Source of the DNA: Chaetoderma sp. LZ-2023a
Taxonomy: Eukaryota > Mollusca > Caudofoveata > Chaetodermatida > Chaetodermatidae
Direction: 5' to 3'
NCBI GenBank assembly: GCA_034401795.1
Contig: CM067369.1
Location: forward strand, 93,995,712 to 94,059,711
Length of the DNA: 64,000 bases
Of this stretch, positions 47,071-58,840 are shown piece after piece. Positions within the stretch are counted from its first letter, which is position 1; the number at the start of each line of letters is the position of its first letter. The translations under genes were made by a program, and so were the position numbers. The notes below the pieces were generated by a model, which did not search any database, was not told the origin of the DNA, and saw nothing but the letters and a program-made list of their open reading frames with translations.

Positions 47071-48491
47071 CAAGAGCTCCGCAAACGGCGCACAATACCC
47101 CGCCATGATGACAAACTAATAAATGACAGCTATCAGAAAATATTTATTTTTTCATCAGACCAATAATCCTTATTAAGTGTCAAAGTGATCCGCTAAACGG
47201 TCAAGGAGGTAATTCGTCCGGAAACCAATTTTCAAGATGGCTGCCACTGACTGGTGGCCATATTGGATTTCGGATTATCGTAAATTTTGATAGGTTTCTT
47301 CACCAGACATATTCCAACGACCCTAGGAAGTGATCCGATAAATGGTAACGGAGATATCATCCAGAAACCAACGTTCAAGATGGCAGCCTGTGGCTGGCGG
47401 CCATCTTGGATTTTGGATCAGTGTCGACTTCGATATGTTTCTTCCTCATACCTAGTCCAACCACTCTATGAAGTTTCAAAGCGATAAGATAAATGGTAAC
47501 GGAGTTATCATCCGGAAACCAATTTTCAAGATGGCCACCGGTGGCTGGTGTCCATCTTGGATTGCGGATCATTGTCAATCTAGATAGGTTTCTTCACCAG
47601 AGGTAGTCGAACCACCCAATGAAGTTTAAAAGTGATCCGATAAACGATAACGGAGTTATCATCTGGAAACCAATTTTCAAGATGGCCACCGGTGGCTGGT
47701 GGCCATCTTGGATTTTGGATCATTGTCGACTTCGATAAGTTTCTTCCTCAGACCTAGTCCAACCACTCTAAGAAGTTTCAAAGCGATAAGATAAATGGTA
47801 ATGGAGTTATCATCCAGAAACCAATTTTCAAGATGGCCACCGGTGGCCATCTTGGATTTCGGATCATTGTCAATCTAGATAGCTTTCTTCACCATAGGTA
47901 GTCGAACCACCCAATGAAGTTTCAAAGCGATCCGATAAACGGTAACAGTGTTATCATCCGGAAACCAATTGTCAAGATGGACGCCGGTGGCTGGCGGCCA
48001 TCTTGGATTTCGGATCATCGTCAATTTCGATAGGTTTCTTCATCAGACCTAGTCCAACCACCCTATGAAGTGTCAATGCGATCCGACAAATGGTAACGGA
48101 GTTATCATCCGGAAACCAATTTTCAAGATGGCCACCAGTGGCTAGCGCCCATCTTGGATTTTGGATCATTGTCAATTTCGATAGGTTTCTTCCCCAGACC
48201 TAGTTTAACCTCTCCATGAAGTTTCAAAGCGATCCGATAAACGGTAATGGAGTTATCATTCGGAAACCAATTTTCAAGATGGCCGCTGGTGGCCATCTTG
48301 GATTTTGGATCATCGTCTATTTCGATGGGTTTCTTCCCAAGACCAAGTCCAACCACCCTATGAAGTTTCAATGCGATCCGACAAATGGTAATGGAGTTAT
48401 CATCCGGAAACCACTCTGCCGCCTGCACGCCCGCCCGCCCGGATGGACGGCGGCATTACATAATAGGCCACCAAATATTTTGGCGGGGTAT
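47071..48491. mobile_element. Element with 151-bp tandem core and inverted ends (copy B, second)
   Basis: This is the counterpart of 39315-40750. It sits in the same PalB site and has the same inverted ends. Some core units carry deletions of 10-30 bp relative to copy A (for example near 47840 and 48285). Confidence 0.68.
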
Positions 48492-48838
48492 AAAAAATAG
48501 TCTTCTGGTTTTGGGTGACTATAGGCCACCAAAGTGTTAAGGAATGTCCATTTGCAGGCCACATTTTAAAAGAATTTACCACTGGAATGACTGTCTCGGT
48601 AATAACAAAGCCAGTGATTTCAGTGGTAAATGTTCAAAATAGTATTCTCTTGCTATTGACCATTATTATAAGGTCAAAAATAAAGTGTTGGAGGAGATTG
48701 TGCTGACAAAAAATGCATAGAGCATATTGTAACGCAACATTTATGATGGGTGGACAGATGAATGGCACATTAACATATGTTCACGTTGTAATGAGAATTA
48801 ACGTATCAACTTTCACAAGAATGCTACAAACTGTAGAA

Positions 48839-50267
48839 CAACCCGATTTCCTGCTGGCCATGTCACGGTCGACTATGGTAGTTCATGGTTTGACCATGGT
48901 CAACCATGATTTTTTGCTCACCTGACTATGGTCCCAATGACCATGTTAACATGGTCAGTATACCATGGTCAGATGACCGTAAAAAAAAATGTGTGACCAC
49001 GTTTGACATAAATTTCTGAGGTTTTGTTATAAACCATGATATCATGGTCACTTGATGGTCAGTTCGTGTGCAAATAAATTTCTACCCCACTGACCATGAT
49101 ATATTATGGGCGACCATGGTTACTGGAGAATTTCAATGCCATTCCTATAAACAATTATCAAGGTACCTCATTGACCATGATATATCATGGTCTACCATGG
49201 TTACTGGAGAATTTCAATGTTATTCCTATTTGCAGTAATATATCATGGTCAGTTCATGGTCATCAATGCAGATATATCACCAATATCTTTAACAATTATC
49301 AAAGTCCTTCACTTACCATGGTATATCACGGTCGACCATAGTTACAGGAGAATTTCAGCATTATTCCTATTGACAGTGATATCATGGTCAGCAATGTCAC
49401 TCAATATCTAAAAAAATATTACTGAAGAAAAGTTCTTCAACATAAGGTCTTAGAATGTTCCATAACTGCTCTTGAATATTTTCTAGAACAACTGAAGAAC
49501 AGTTCTTAAACCATAAAGTTCTTAAAATGCTCTTTTTAAAATGTTTTTTTAACATTTTCAGGAACAATTATTTGACCATGGTCAACAATGTATTGACCAT
49601 AGCCAATTGTACTTTATTAAGGGAGGTACTCTTTCACAAAAACAGGTGTCTTTTTGCATTTAGTCTTAATTATTGTATTGCATATAAATTATGTAATCAT
49701 CACTAATTATTCCATTTGAATAGTAAATGCCATATACACAGAAACATAATGCCAATAATACACACTGAATTCATGTATACACTTTATTTCAAACAATGCC
49801 AATTATAGGTTAACCATTCCAAAATGTTCATATCTAGAAAGTTTGATCAATATTTTATACCTTCATGACCGTTACCGTAGCTCATAACAACGCTTACAAT
49901 GTTGTAATCGCTTCTCAACCTTTTGGCTAAAACCAAGGTAGTACGATGTTGTAGGCTGTACAGTCTGGCACATGTACACTTTGTTACAAAAGTGAGGCTG
50001 GATTGCTGACCAATGGTTCACTATGCAGGTTAAATGGCCCAGCCATGGTCCAATGTCACAATTCAAACCCTGGTCAAACCATGTTCTGTTTGGCCATGGT
50101 ATGTCGCTGACCATCAAATATGGTTCTATCATGGGCACAAGAAATTTGTTGACCATGGCCTAACTGTGGTGCCACTTAAGCCGCATGTTCAATGACGCTT
50201 TTTCATGGTCAATTCATGGTCAACCCATGGCTTGACAATGGTTAGGAAAACAGGGAACCACTAATTA
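48839..50267. mobile_element. CATGG-palindrome-rich element, first copy
   Basis: It starts acccgatttcctgctggcc and ends ggttaggaaaacaggga, an imperfect inverted pair (CC-GATTTCCTG / CCCTGTTTTCC). The first kilobase has degenerate units of about 85-140 bp built on gaccatgatatatcatggtc, gaccatggttactggaga and atttcaatgttattcctatt. A unique AT-rich part and a U2-like segment (49907-49943) precede the end. No transposase is visible. The first 180 bp also occur at 41098-41280, at the end of duplicate A. Confidence 0.6.
49907..49943 (+). other. U2 snRNA 5'-end-like sequence
   Basis: It reads atcgcttctcaacc then ttttggctaaaaccaag, close to the conserved 5' end of U2 snRNA (ATCGCTTCTCGGCC then TTTTGGCTAAGATCAAG). 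The match fades after about 37 bases, and no branch-point-binding GTAGTA context or Sm site is intact. It is part of the CATGG element and not a functional U2 gene. Confidence 0.7.
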
Positions 50268-50916
50268 CAGACCCTTTAACCCTCCTGTTTTTGTTACATG
50301 GTAAAGTCTTAATTTTCCAGATTTTTCAGATCTCCTCCAAAGTTGTGGACTCCAAGTGTGTCATAGTCCCACCCTTTTGTGTTCAAATTTTAACCACATC
50401 AGACAAGTTAACACTTAAGTTTCCAAGATATACATTGATCCAGAATTTGATTTGATCCCAAGATCTGGGCTCTTTTAGTCTGGAAATCCTCTTGCATGGC
50501 AAGTTTGTTTCTTCTGTTAAAATGTTATCCAAATCGGATCAGTAGTTTTTTAGATACAGCTCGGGACAGACAGAACAGACAGAGCCAGAAAGACAAAGAC
50601 AAAGACAGACAGCTCGACAGACACACCTGATTGCAATACTCTCGGCTCCTATTCATTGTGTGATGCCGTCATTATTATAAAGGAAGCATGTGTCCAAGTT
50701 TGGGTACAGTATGATTAACCAAACATGAGATATGAAAAGCTAAGTTGAGCTAAATGCAAATTGGACAATGATGCGGCTGTTGCTGCTATCACCATCAACT
50801 GCAATGTCACCGCATGACACAGGGTATCAAAACAGTTCGTTTTACTTGTTAAAGTAGAGCTAAAAAGCACACATTTAAAATAAATTGTGGACAATTTGTT
50901 ACTTTTTATGTGCACT

Positions 50917-51152
50917 TTAACCATTTAATGTTCAAGTTTGTTCAAGAAGATCAAAATATTTGCTCAATGGATGTCCATTTGCAGGCCTAGAGGACTATTT
51001 TTTTAAATTTACCACTGGAATGACTGGCTCGGTTATCGAGCCAGGCATTCCAGTGGTAAATTAAAAAAAATTGTCCTCTTGTCCTACAAATGGACATTCC
51101 TCAAAACTACTGTAGAGGTCGGTTTTGGCCAGGTGGACCATTAAAAGGTTAA
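50917..51152. mobile_element. PalB MITE copy
   Basis: ttaaccatttaatgttcaag at the left and accattaaaaggttaa at the right, with intact arms gactggctcggttatcgagc. Confidence 0.82.
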
Positions 51153-52208
51153 GCTTGGCCATTCATGAACAAGATTTTGAACAGTCAATATGTGCAGATC
51201 ATGTTACTGTTGGTCGGCTGAGTAATCATAAACTACAATGCAACACCGTGCTGGTGCAGTAGGGCTAACGTCATAATTGATGATTTTCCATAAACTTTAG
51301 TTTTTATATAATTTATAATCAAAAGTGCTTGTTAGATTACATAGGGATTTTTATTTTTACCCGTGTCGCTAGATGCCTGGATTAGTGTGAGCATGGAGTG
51401 CTGGTTGTTGTTGTCATTTTTAAGACAATAACTGGTTCCTCTGAAGGGATCTTCTCTAAATTTGGTTGGAAACTTGCTGGTGGGGTCCCAGATGTATCGA
51501 AACTTGGGTGGAAACTTGATAACAGGTCCCCAAGACAAATATGCCAATGATGGGGTCAAAAATTAAAATGCAACAGCAACAGTTGTCAGCAAAATTGTTT
51601 TTAAAATAGACACTTTGGACCTCAAGGTGACCAGATTGAAAATCAGATCAACAACGCGGGTATTGGACAAATTTTTCCTTGTTAATTATTGATCTTCGTA
51701 TTGAATGCATACATGGGTATTTCCTGCATATCGTTGTCTTGGCTCTGATTATACCACTATCATTTTTTGCACGCAGCCGTAATACATCGCTCACTAACAA
51801 CCCCGCAGCAAATGTCAGGACAAGCTCACTGGGGATTTTGACACGCATGTAAGAGACGTGTATACATATTGTCAATATGAAGATTGCTAATCGCAAAATA
51901 TGATTACCTAATGCAATAACATGAGCCCTTTTGAATATATATTTTATATTAAAAAACGCTTATGGAAAATCACTTAATAACTTTGGATCTCATTGTGGCG
52001 TAGTTTTGAATTGCAATTTATACGCACCTAGGCAAACAGATTGAAAAAACTTAGAAGTGTTTACCGCTCACAAGCTTGCTTGTGAATGACTGCGCTTATA
52101 GGGGATGCTCTTTTATTGGGGAATTTCCAGCTGGTTAGGTTCAAACAATATGGCAATGACAAACTAAATCTAAAATGGCATTTAGGCATCTACTGAGTTA
52201 AAGTGCCA
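51153..52208. other. Non-coding stretch without recognised features
   Basis: A minus-strand open frame at 51648-51896 has a hydrophobic start but no ATG at its beginning and no recognised family, so I do not call it. Nothing else stands out. Confidence 0.4.
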
Positions 52209-52427
52209 TTAACCCATTAAGCCTTGAAATTGTTCAAGAAAATGTCAATTTGCAAACCAAGAGAAGACTATTTTTGAAAGCTTAGCACTGGAATGACCGG
52301 CTCAGTTATCGAGCCAGTCATTCCAGTGGTAAATTTTCAAAAATAGTCTTCTCTTGCTCTGCAAATTGACATTTCTCAAGACCACTATAGAAGCTGTTTT
52401 TGGCTGATATAAGTGTTAAAGGGTTAA
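52209..52427. mobile_element. PalB MITE, full-length copy
   Basis: TTAACCCATTAAGCC at the left and GTGTTAAAGGGTTAA at the right give inverted ends with TTAA on both sides. The central arms are nearly perfect. Confidence 0.9.
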
Positions 52428-52762
52428 ACTTAGAAATGGTTCACAATTTATTTAAGAAATAAACGTTATCATGCTTTATGAGAACTTTAACCATTGAATT
52501 TCAGTGTTTCAATTTCAAGACAACTGAATAATCAGAAACTAATTTGTCTGAAACCTGTTGCTACAGTGACAGCCCCCAGTCAAATTAGTACCAAAATATT
52601 CAACAAAGCATTCCTTGGATCATTAAGCATTTATCATTTTTGGTCTGTAACGGTTAAGGCCAGGTTAATGCTACAGATTAGAAACAACACAATTTCTAAA
52701 ACGAAAGAAATATTATTTTGAATATTTAGAAAGAAATTTTGCAGCAAAATAGTTCTAGTTTT

Positions 52763-52991
52763 AGCGATCAAGTCAGCCAAAATGGCTTCTGCAATGGTCT
52801 TCAGAAATGTCCATTTGCAGATCAAGAAGAGTATTCCTGAAAATTTACCACTGGAATGACTGGCTCGGTTTACCGAGCCAGTCATTCAAGTGGTAAATTT
52901 TCAAAAATACTATTCTTTTGTTATGCAAATGGTCAATTTCTATAAAAAAAAAATTGAAATTTTCTTGAACATATTTAAGTGTTAAAGGGTT
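52763..52991. mobile_element. PalB MITE copy
   Basis: ccactggaatgactggctcg and cgagccagtcattcaagtgg surround gttta. The right end reads aagtgttaaagggttc. Confidence 0.85.
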
Positions 52992-53530
52992 CAATTACTT
53001 CCAAAATAACTAACAGATCGTAATTAACAATTAATTTACTTTGAAATTAAATTGTTCAGCAATGACATGGTTAACATGAACATCTATAGACATAATATGG
53101 AAGCGGAGATCATAAAAAATATACATTCTCCATACGTACGCTACAGGTATTAATGCGTCTCGCTCATATCTCCCGAACTCTACATTTCAATACATACAAT
53201 TCACAGAACTCTACTTAGTAACAGACTCTTGGCTAACATTGTTTTTTTGATATATCTGGTTTCTAAGGAAATTATGCATCCGGAATTATTTGTCTACAGA
53301 ACACAGAACTCTGTAACAGGGACAAATTTCTGACACTAGAGATTGTATGATGAAATATAATAAATAGCATGTATAATGATGAATGGAGGTATCAATTTTT
53401 ACATTACATTATATTCCCCGCATATTTCTAGCTAGGCTCCGCCGCCATTATACGCGTGGTGAAATAAATTTAAATATTTTGAAGCATGAATTACCCAAAT
53501 TCTTAATTTCAAGGTAATTATATGGGGAAG

Positions 53531-53588
53531 CTGTTGAATATTTTGAAACTAATTTGATGGGAGCTGTAGTTTCAAAATCTTCAACGCG
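53531..53588. mobile_element. PalA MITE, short copy
   Basis: ctgttgaatattttgaaact and gtttcaaaatcttcaac with most of the loop deleted. A decayed PalB remnant follows at 53755-53960. Confidence 0.65.
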
Positions 53589-56172
53589 GAATGTTTATTA
53601 ATCCTTTCACTGATGAATTCCTTGTATCTCAATTTCAGGGCAACAACACAGGAAAGCTGTTGTGTTGTATATTTTGAAATTAATATGATTGGAAGCTGTT
53701 GCTGTCTACACCCCAGCCTCCAACACCCCCCCCACCCCGAAAAAACAAAAGAAAACAGCTTCTGCCGTGATGTTGAGAAATTTCATTTTGCGGACAAAGA
53801 GATGAGTATTTTTGAAGATTTACAACTTAAATGACTCTTTTGCAAACAGCACAGGAGTCTTTCTAGTGGTAAATTCTTCTTTTGGCCTGCAAATGGATAT
53901 TTTGTATGATAAAAATTAAATTGAAATACTCTTGAGCAAATATATGGGGTAATGGGTTAAGAGTCATAGTCCCTGCAGCATTATGCTAAAGTGCTCCTTG
54001 GTAAATAGAATTTCATTGCTGATCTCGCAGCTGTAGCTAAGTTCCAAATATTCATGAAAAATTAATAAAAGACACAAACTCCCTCATTGATGTCATTACA
54101 ACAGAATTCCCTCGAAAGCAAAAGGCTCACCAGCATTGAGATACTATTAATGCGCGGTACATTAAAAGTCAATGCCCATCAGACAGTTCGTATTCAGTCC
54201 GCAAAATGGCAGATTTTCAAAAATTGTTTTTTCTTTCTTTTGCATAAATAGCCATTCATTAAGTAAAAATTTGAATTTTCTTAACAAATCTGGACCATTA
54301 ACCTGATTTCCTGCCGACTTTGATATCATGGTAATTCATGATTTGACCATGGTCGACCATAATTTTTTGACTCAACTGACCGTGGTCCCAATAACCACAT
54401 CAACATGGTGATCATGTAATTGTGGTCGTACATGGTCATTGCAGCGGTATCCTTATTGACAATGAAATCATGATCAATTCGTGGTCAGACCTGACATTTT
54501 ATAAATGTTCAGTACCATCCTTGAACATGATATAGCATGGTTGACCAAGGTCATTAAAAAATGTCAATGTTATGTCTATTGACATGATTCACAATCAAAT
54601 CATGGTCAGTTCACGGTCAAACTTGACCCGATGTGTTAAAAATTTTCAAAGCCCCTCCTTGACCATGATATATTATGGTCGACCATGGTCACTGCAAAAT
54701 TTGAATGTTATCCCTATTGATAATGAAATCATGGGCGAGCGATGGTCAGATACGGGAGTAGTTTAAAAAGGTTCCTCCTTGACCACAATATATTAGGGTC
54801 GACCATGGTTACTGGAGAATTTCAATGTTATTCCTATTGATAGTGATATCATAGTCAGTTTATGGTCAGATATGTTAGCAATATTTTTAACAAGTATCAG
54901 TCCTTTATTGACCATGATATACCATGGTCACTGGAAAATTTCAATGTGATTCCTATTCACAGTAATATCATGGTCAGTTCATGGTCACGCAGATATGTCA
55001 CCAATATTTTTACCAATTATCAGTCCTTTATTGACCATAAATATAACATGGTTGGCCATGGTTAGCGGATAATTTCAATGTTATTCCTATTGACAGTGAT
55101 ATCATGCTCATCGATGTTACTCAATATTTAAAAGAATATTACCAAAGAACACATCTTGAACTTTAGGTTTAAAATATCCCTAAAAAGATCTTGAATATTT
55201 TCTGGAACAACTAAAGAACAGTTCCTAAACTTTAAGGTTCTTCACATGTCCTTTTTAAAACTGTTTTTGAACATTTTCAGGAACAATTATTTGACCATGG
55301 TCGACCATGTTTTGACCATGGTCGGTGTAATTTAATAAGGGAGGCAACTCTTTCACTGCAAACAAATATCTTTTTGCATTTAGTCTTAATTATTCCATTG
55401 CATATAAATGATGTAATCATCATTAATTATAACATTTGAATAGTAAATGCTATACATAAAAATTTACCCCTATTAATACACACTGAATTCTTGTATACAC
55501 TTTATTTCAAACAATGCCAATGTATGTTACCCATTCACAAATTTTCAGTCTTATACATCTAGAAAGTTTGATCAATCCGAGGGCGATCGTCTGCATGTGT
55601 AAAGTGAGTATGATGCAATACACAGGTACGTAATATATTCTATCTTAATGACGGTTTCCGTGCTCTACAACGATTAAAATAAGCAATGTTATGTAGTCTT
55701 GAAGTTCTCACAGTCAAACAGGGAGGGGGCAGTCCTAAGTGTAATAGTGAAGAAAAAATAGATAATCACCAGTTTTAGTAAATTTGTGGTGTTATATTTG
55801 CAATTTTTTCTTTTACATGAAGATACCACTTGTTCTAAGGCATCTCCTTTCACTACAGAATAAGTAGAGAACCTCTCAACCCCTCAGATCGAATCAAATC
55901 GGATCAAAGCTAGATTATATATGTGAAGCTGTTGATTATTTTGAAACAGAAATGAGGGAAAGCCATAATGATTGTAACTCTGGTTCAATTGGAGATATCT
56001 TAACCAAACTGGGTGGCCGATTGCCCAGAGGAGTCATCAATAAATGTGAAAAATTTGGGGTCAGAATTTCAAAGGCCAGGTTCACAGCGACCTGATTGAC
56101 CAAAATTATCACGGGCATTTGAATTTTTGTGCACCCATCCCACTACCACATGTCACTTTACTACATATATAT

Positions 56173-56390
56173 TTATCTTGTGCACAGGGTGTGAGGTTTC
56201 TCCTTGCGGGTGCCGTTATCGGAGGCTGACTGGTTGGTTTGGTGCCGGAATCGCGACATCACTGGATCACCATTCGACTTGTGCGGGTGGTGCCCGTGGG
56301 CGGGGTTATCATCCCTTGTGTATATTGTATATGTGGAGGGACGATATGTGGTGGTGGGATGGGTGAATGGGGGATCTGGAGCCTGTGATA
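56173..56390 (-). CDS. Candidate terminal coding exon, unknown gene
   Basis: A possible acceptor (actacatgttatcacag) precedes 71 codons ending in TAA. The product starts APDPPFTHPTTTYRPSTYTI and ends with a basic stretch (TRKEKPHTLCTR). It is rich in Pro, Thr, Tyr and His, like a cytoplasmic tail. The stretch is GC-rich (about 55%) against an AT-rich background, which is why I list it. The other strand also has an open frame here. No upstream partner exon or family was recognised, so it may be chance. Confidence 0.25.
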
Positions 56391-57313
56391 ACATGTAGTA
56401 AGTATTCATTGCTTCCGCGAATTTCAAACAATGAATCAGGTGAATCTAGATAGCCATCAAGCCATGTTAATAACTAAAACTGAGTGCCCTCATTGAAAAT
56501 AGGATGCCCACAATATTCTGCTATTTTGCAGACACAGAAAAGGTAGCATGCATATGAAAACTGGTAACTCTGGTTTATTTCTATCAAGCATTTATTTTTA
56601 CATGGTAAAGGGAGGTAACCTAAGCAGTTATCAGTTGTGTTGAAGTTTTGCCTGACCTAGCCTTGGTACTGCTGCCGAGATCGTCATGGATTCTGCATCA
56701 GTATTGATATGGATTCTGCTGTTGCCCTTCTTTGCTCTCTGTATCAACATTTTAATATACATATGAAAGGGTTTTAGTGACTGGCAGGCCTATTATAGCA
56801 ACACTCACCATCAACCTATTATTTCCAATAGCTACATGTTATTATAAGTCTAACTGTAATGCAGGATATTTCTTTTACAAACACCACATTTTCCATATTA
56901 ATCTTCCTTGTTTCCTGTTTTTGTTAATCACATGACAAATTATCTAATTTCATTTTCCAGATTTACTTATACAGATTGCCCTCCCCTCCACCTCTATTTA
57001 GGGTGGCGCACTCCCTATGAGATGGATGCACACACCCTCCCCCCTCCAAATCCCCCCTTCCACCTTGGGAGTTTTGGGGGACTAATTAGAAAATTGTGAA
57101 AAACTACAAGTCTGGAGAGGCATTTGATGCACAATTTGGGAAAGAATTATGAGTGGTTGGTACTCCAGAAAAGTAGACGGTCCTGGTCTTCTGGGAAAAT
57201 GATGAAGTCGACTCTGGGAGGTCATCTCGGACAGTTTTTCTAATAAATTGGCCAAATAATGTTTCTCGGTGATGGTGGGGTGGGTGGGTGATGTTCGGTT
57301 GCAATGCCCATTT

Positions 57314-57363
57314 TCAGGGGCCGGTGGAGGTGGTGGGGTGTGGTGGTGGTGGGGGGGGGGGGG
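57314..57363 (+). repeat. G-rich tract with quadruplex potential
   Basis: ggaggtggtggggtgtggtg followed by gtggtggggggggggggg: at least four G-runs in under 50 bases, on an otherwise AT-rich background. Confidence 0.8.
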
Positions 57364-57479
57364 TTCACATAGTTGAAATTTCTTTTATCTAGAGCCTGAT
57401 CATTTTCAAATCTTTTTATGCTGTGACAAATCATTTTTATGACTTTTGGCCAAATCATCAGTAAGCTTTTTATTTTTTC

Positions 57480-58420
57480 TGTCCTTCGGATGAGACATTA
57501 AACCTTGGTCCAGTCTGCTTACATGGACATTAAAGATCTCACTGTCTGAGCTTGTAACTCCTAAGAAAGTGAAATTTTAGCTGGGCTTTTGGTCACAGTT
57601 TGACATCTTTTAAAGGAATAGGGGCAGATGGGAAATGGAAGTCTGGACAACTGGCCACAGCCCATTAATGCTGACCCTTTAAGTCAGCTAAACTGGCCTC
57701 TGTCTATATATATATATATATAGGTATACACACACATTTTAACAGAAGAGTTTGTGTGTATAGCTCTATATAGATAAGGGTAATTTAAAAGAAATTCAGG
57801 CATTGGCTGTGTTTGCTCACTACATGATTTGTTTACCTGCCAGCTGATGTGTTTCCTGGTGGTGGATATCTTGCATGAATGAGTCTTACTCTTCCTCTTC
57901 ACATGCGCCTCCCTACTGATGACACTGATGCCTAGGCTCTTAGAGCTATAAACAGTGACACTTGCACCCATCTTAACATTTAAAATGCAATAGGGCTTTC
58001 AGTTTAATTTTTCGCGTTTCTTGATATTTTTATTCACATGGCATTATCTTAATTTACTTCATTTGATAGCCTTGCTTTTAATTTTCATCTCACTTTAATA
58101 TATTTGTTTAAATTTTTCCCTCATTTTCATTCTAGTTTTAATTTTTCAGACTCCGCCCTTCCCCAGACCAAACCCTCTTCACTCAATAAATGTATCCCCA
58201 TCCACCCCATCGTACCCACACAAAAAGCACCACGACAAGATGCGCACGTGCCTAGCAATAGTACATTAGGCGACAGCTCACCCATGCAACATGATTAAAT
58301 GTTGATTATTTCAGTTTTGAGTTTGATTTTTCGGAGAAGCACCTCAAAGATAGTTTCAATTGGCTCAAATACGTCTAGGTGTAAGCGACCAATAAAACCA
58401 ACTCAACAACAACATATTTT
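57480..58420 (+). mobile_element. Probable 3' end of a retroelement
   Basis: The phrase ccttcggatgagacattaaa near 57482 is one I associate with 3' regions of invertebrate retroelements. The stretch ends aataaaaccaactcaacaac aaca near 58417, a tail typical of LINE-like insertions. It interrupts the second CATGG element. No reverse transcriptase motif was found, so the type is unclear. Confidence 0.4.
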
Positions 58421-58470
58421 ATATCTTCATGATTATTACCATAGCCCATGACAACGCTTACAATGTTGTA

Positions 58471-58507
58471 ATCATTTCTCGGCCCTTTGGCTAAGACCAA
58501 AGTAGTA
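58471..58507 (+). other. U2 snRNA 5'-end-like sequence, second copy
   Basis: It reads atcatttctcggccctttgg then ctaagaccaaagtagta. Differences from 49907-49943 are complementary: this copy keeps tctcggcc and ctaagacc, while the other keeps atcgcttctc and cttttggc. A U2-derived ancestor explains both. The 40 bp upstream (catgacaacgcttacaatgt) are shared with the first copy. Confidence 0.7.
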
Positions 58508-58840
58508 GGCTGCACAGTCTGACACACCACACTTTTTTAGAAAACTGGAGATGGATTGCTCAACTATGCAGGTTAAATGTCACATTTATCAAAGTCCTTC
58601 ATTGACACATGACCAGGCAGTTTAAATGGCACCACAGTCAGACCATAGTCACCATTCAAATCATGGTCGACCATTGTCTGCCCATGTTCCGTTTGACCAT
58701 GATACATGGTCAGGCGGAATTTGTTGATCATGTTCGATCATGACTGTGGTGCATTTTAACCTGCATGGACAATGATGGTCTTTCATGGTCAAACTATGGA
58801 CATTGACCATGGTTTGACAATGCTTAGGAAAACAGGGTTA

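Larger units (their letters stand above)
41281..49020. repeat. Tandem segmental duplication, copy B
   Basis: The second copy starts abruptly at 41281. There gttttgtcttggcatgc (native context 34103) follows the copy A end ccataaatctctgag. Copy B ends at 49020, where the same end sequence runs on into gttttgttataaacc. The shared gttttgt is a 7-bp microhomology at both parents of the junction. Copy B differs by a shorter TAG tract, about 460 bp of extra sequence at 45956-46418 and unit-number changes in tandem cores. Confidence 0.92.

Noticed and set aside
37734..48428. Many minus-strand open frames of about 65 codons with similar peptides (MIRNPRWPPATG-type) in the duplicated region
   Set aside because: They repeat with the 151-bp core, which is not a multiple of three, start and stop irregularly, and are explained by the tandem repeat.
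51648..51896. Minus-strand frame resembling a secreted peptide precursor
   Set aside because: The start is not ATG, there is no support from splice sites, and no recognised motif.
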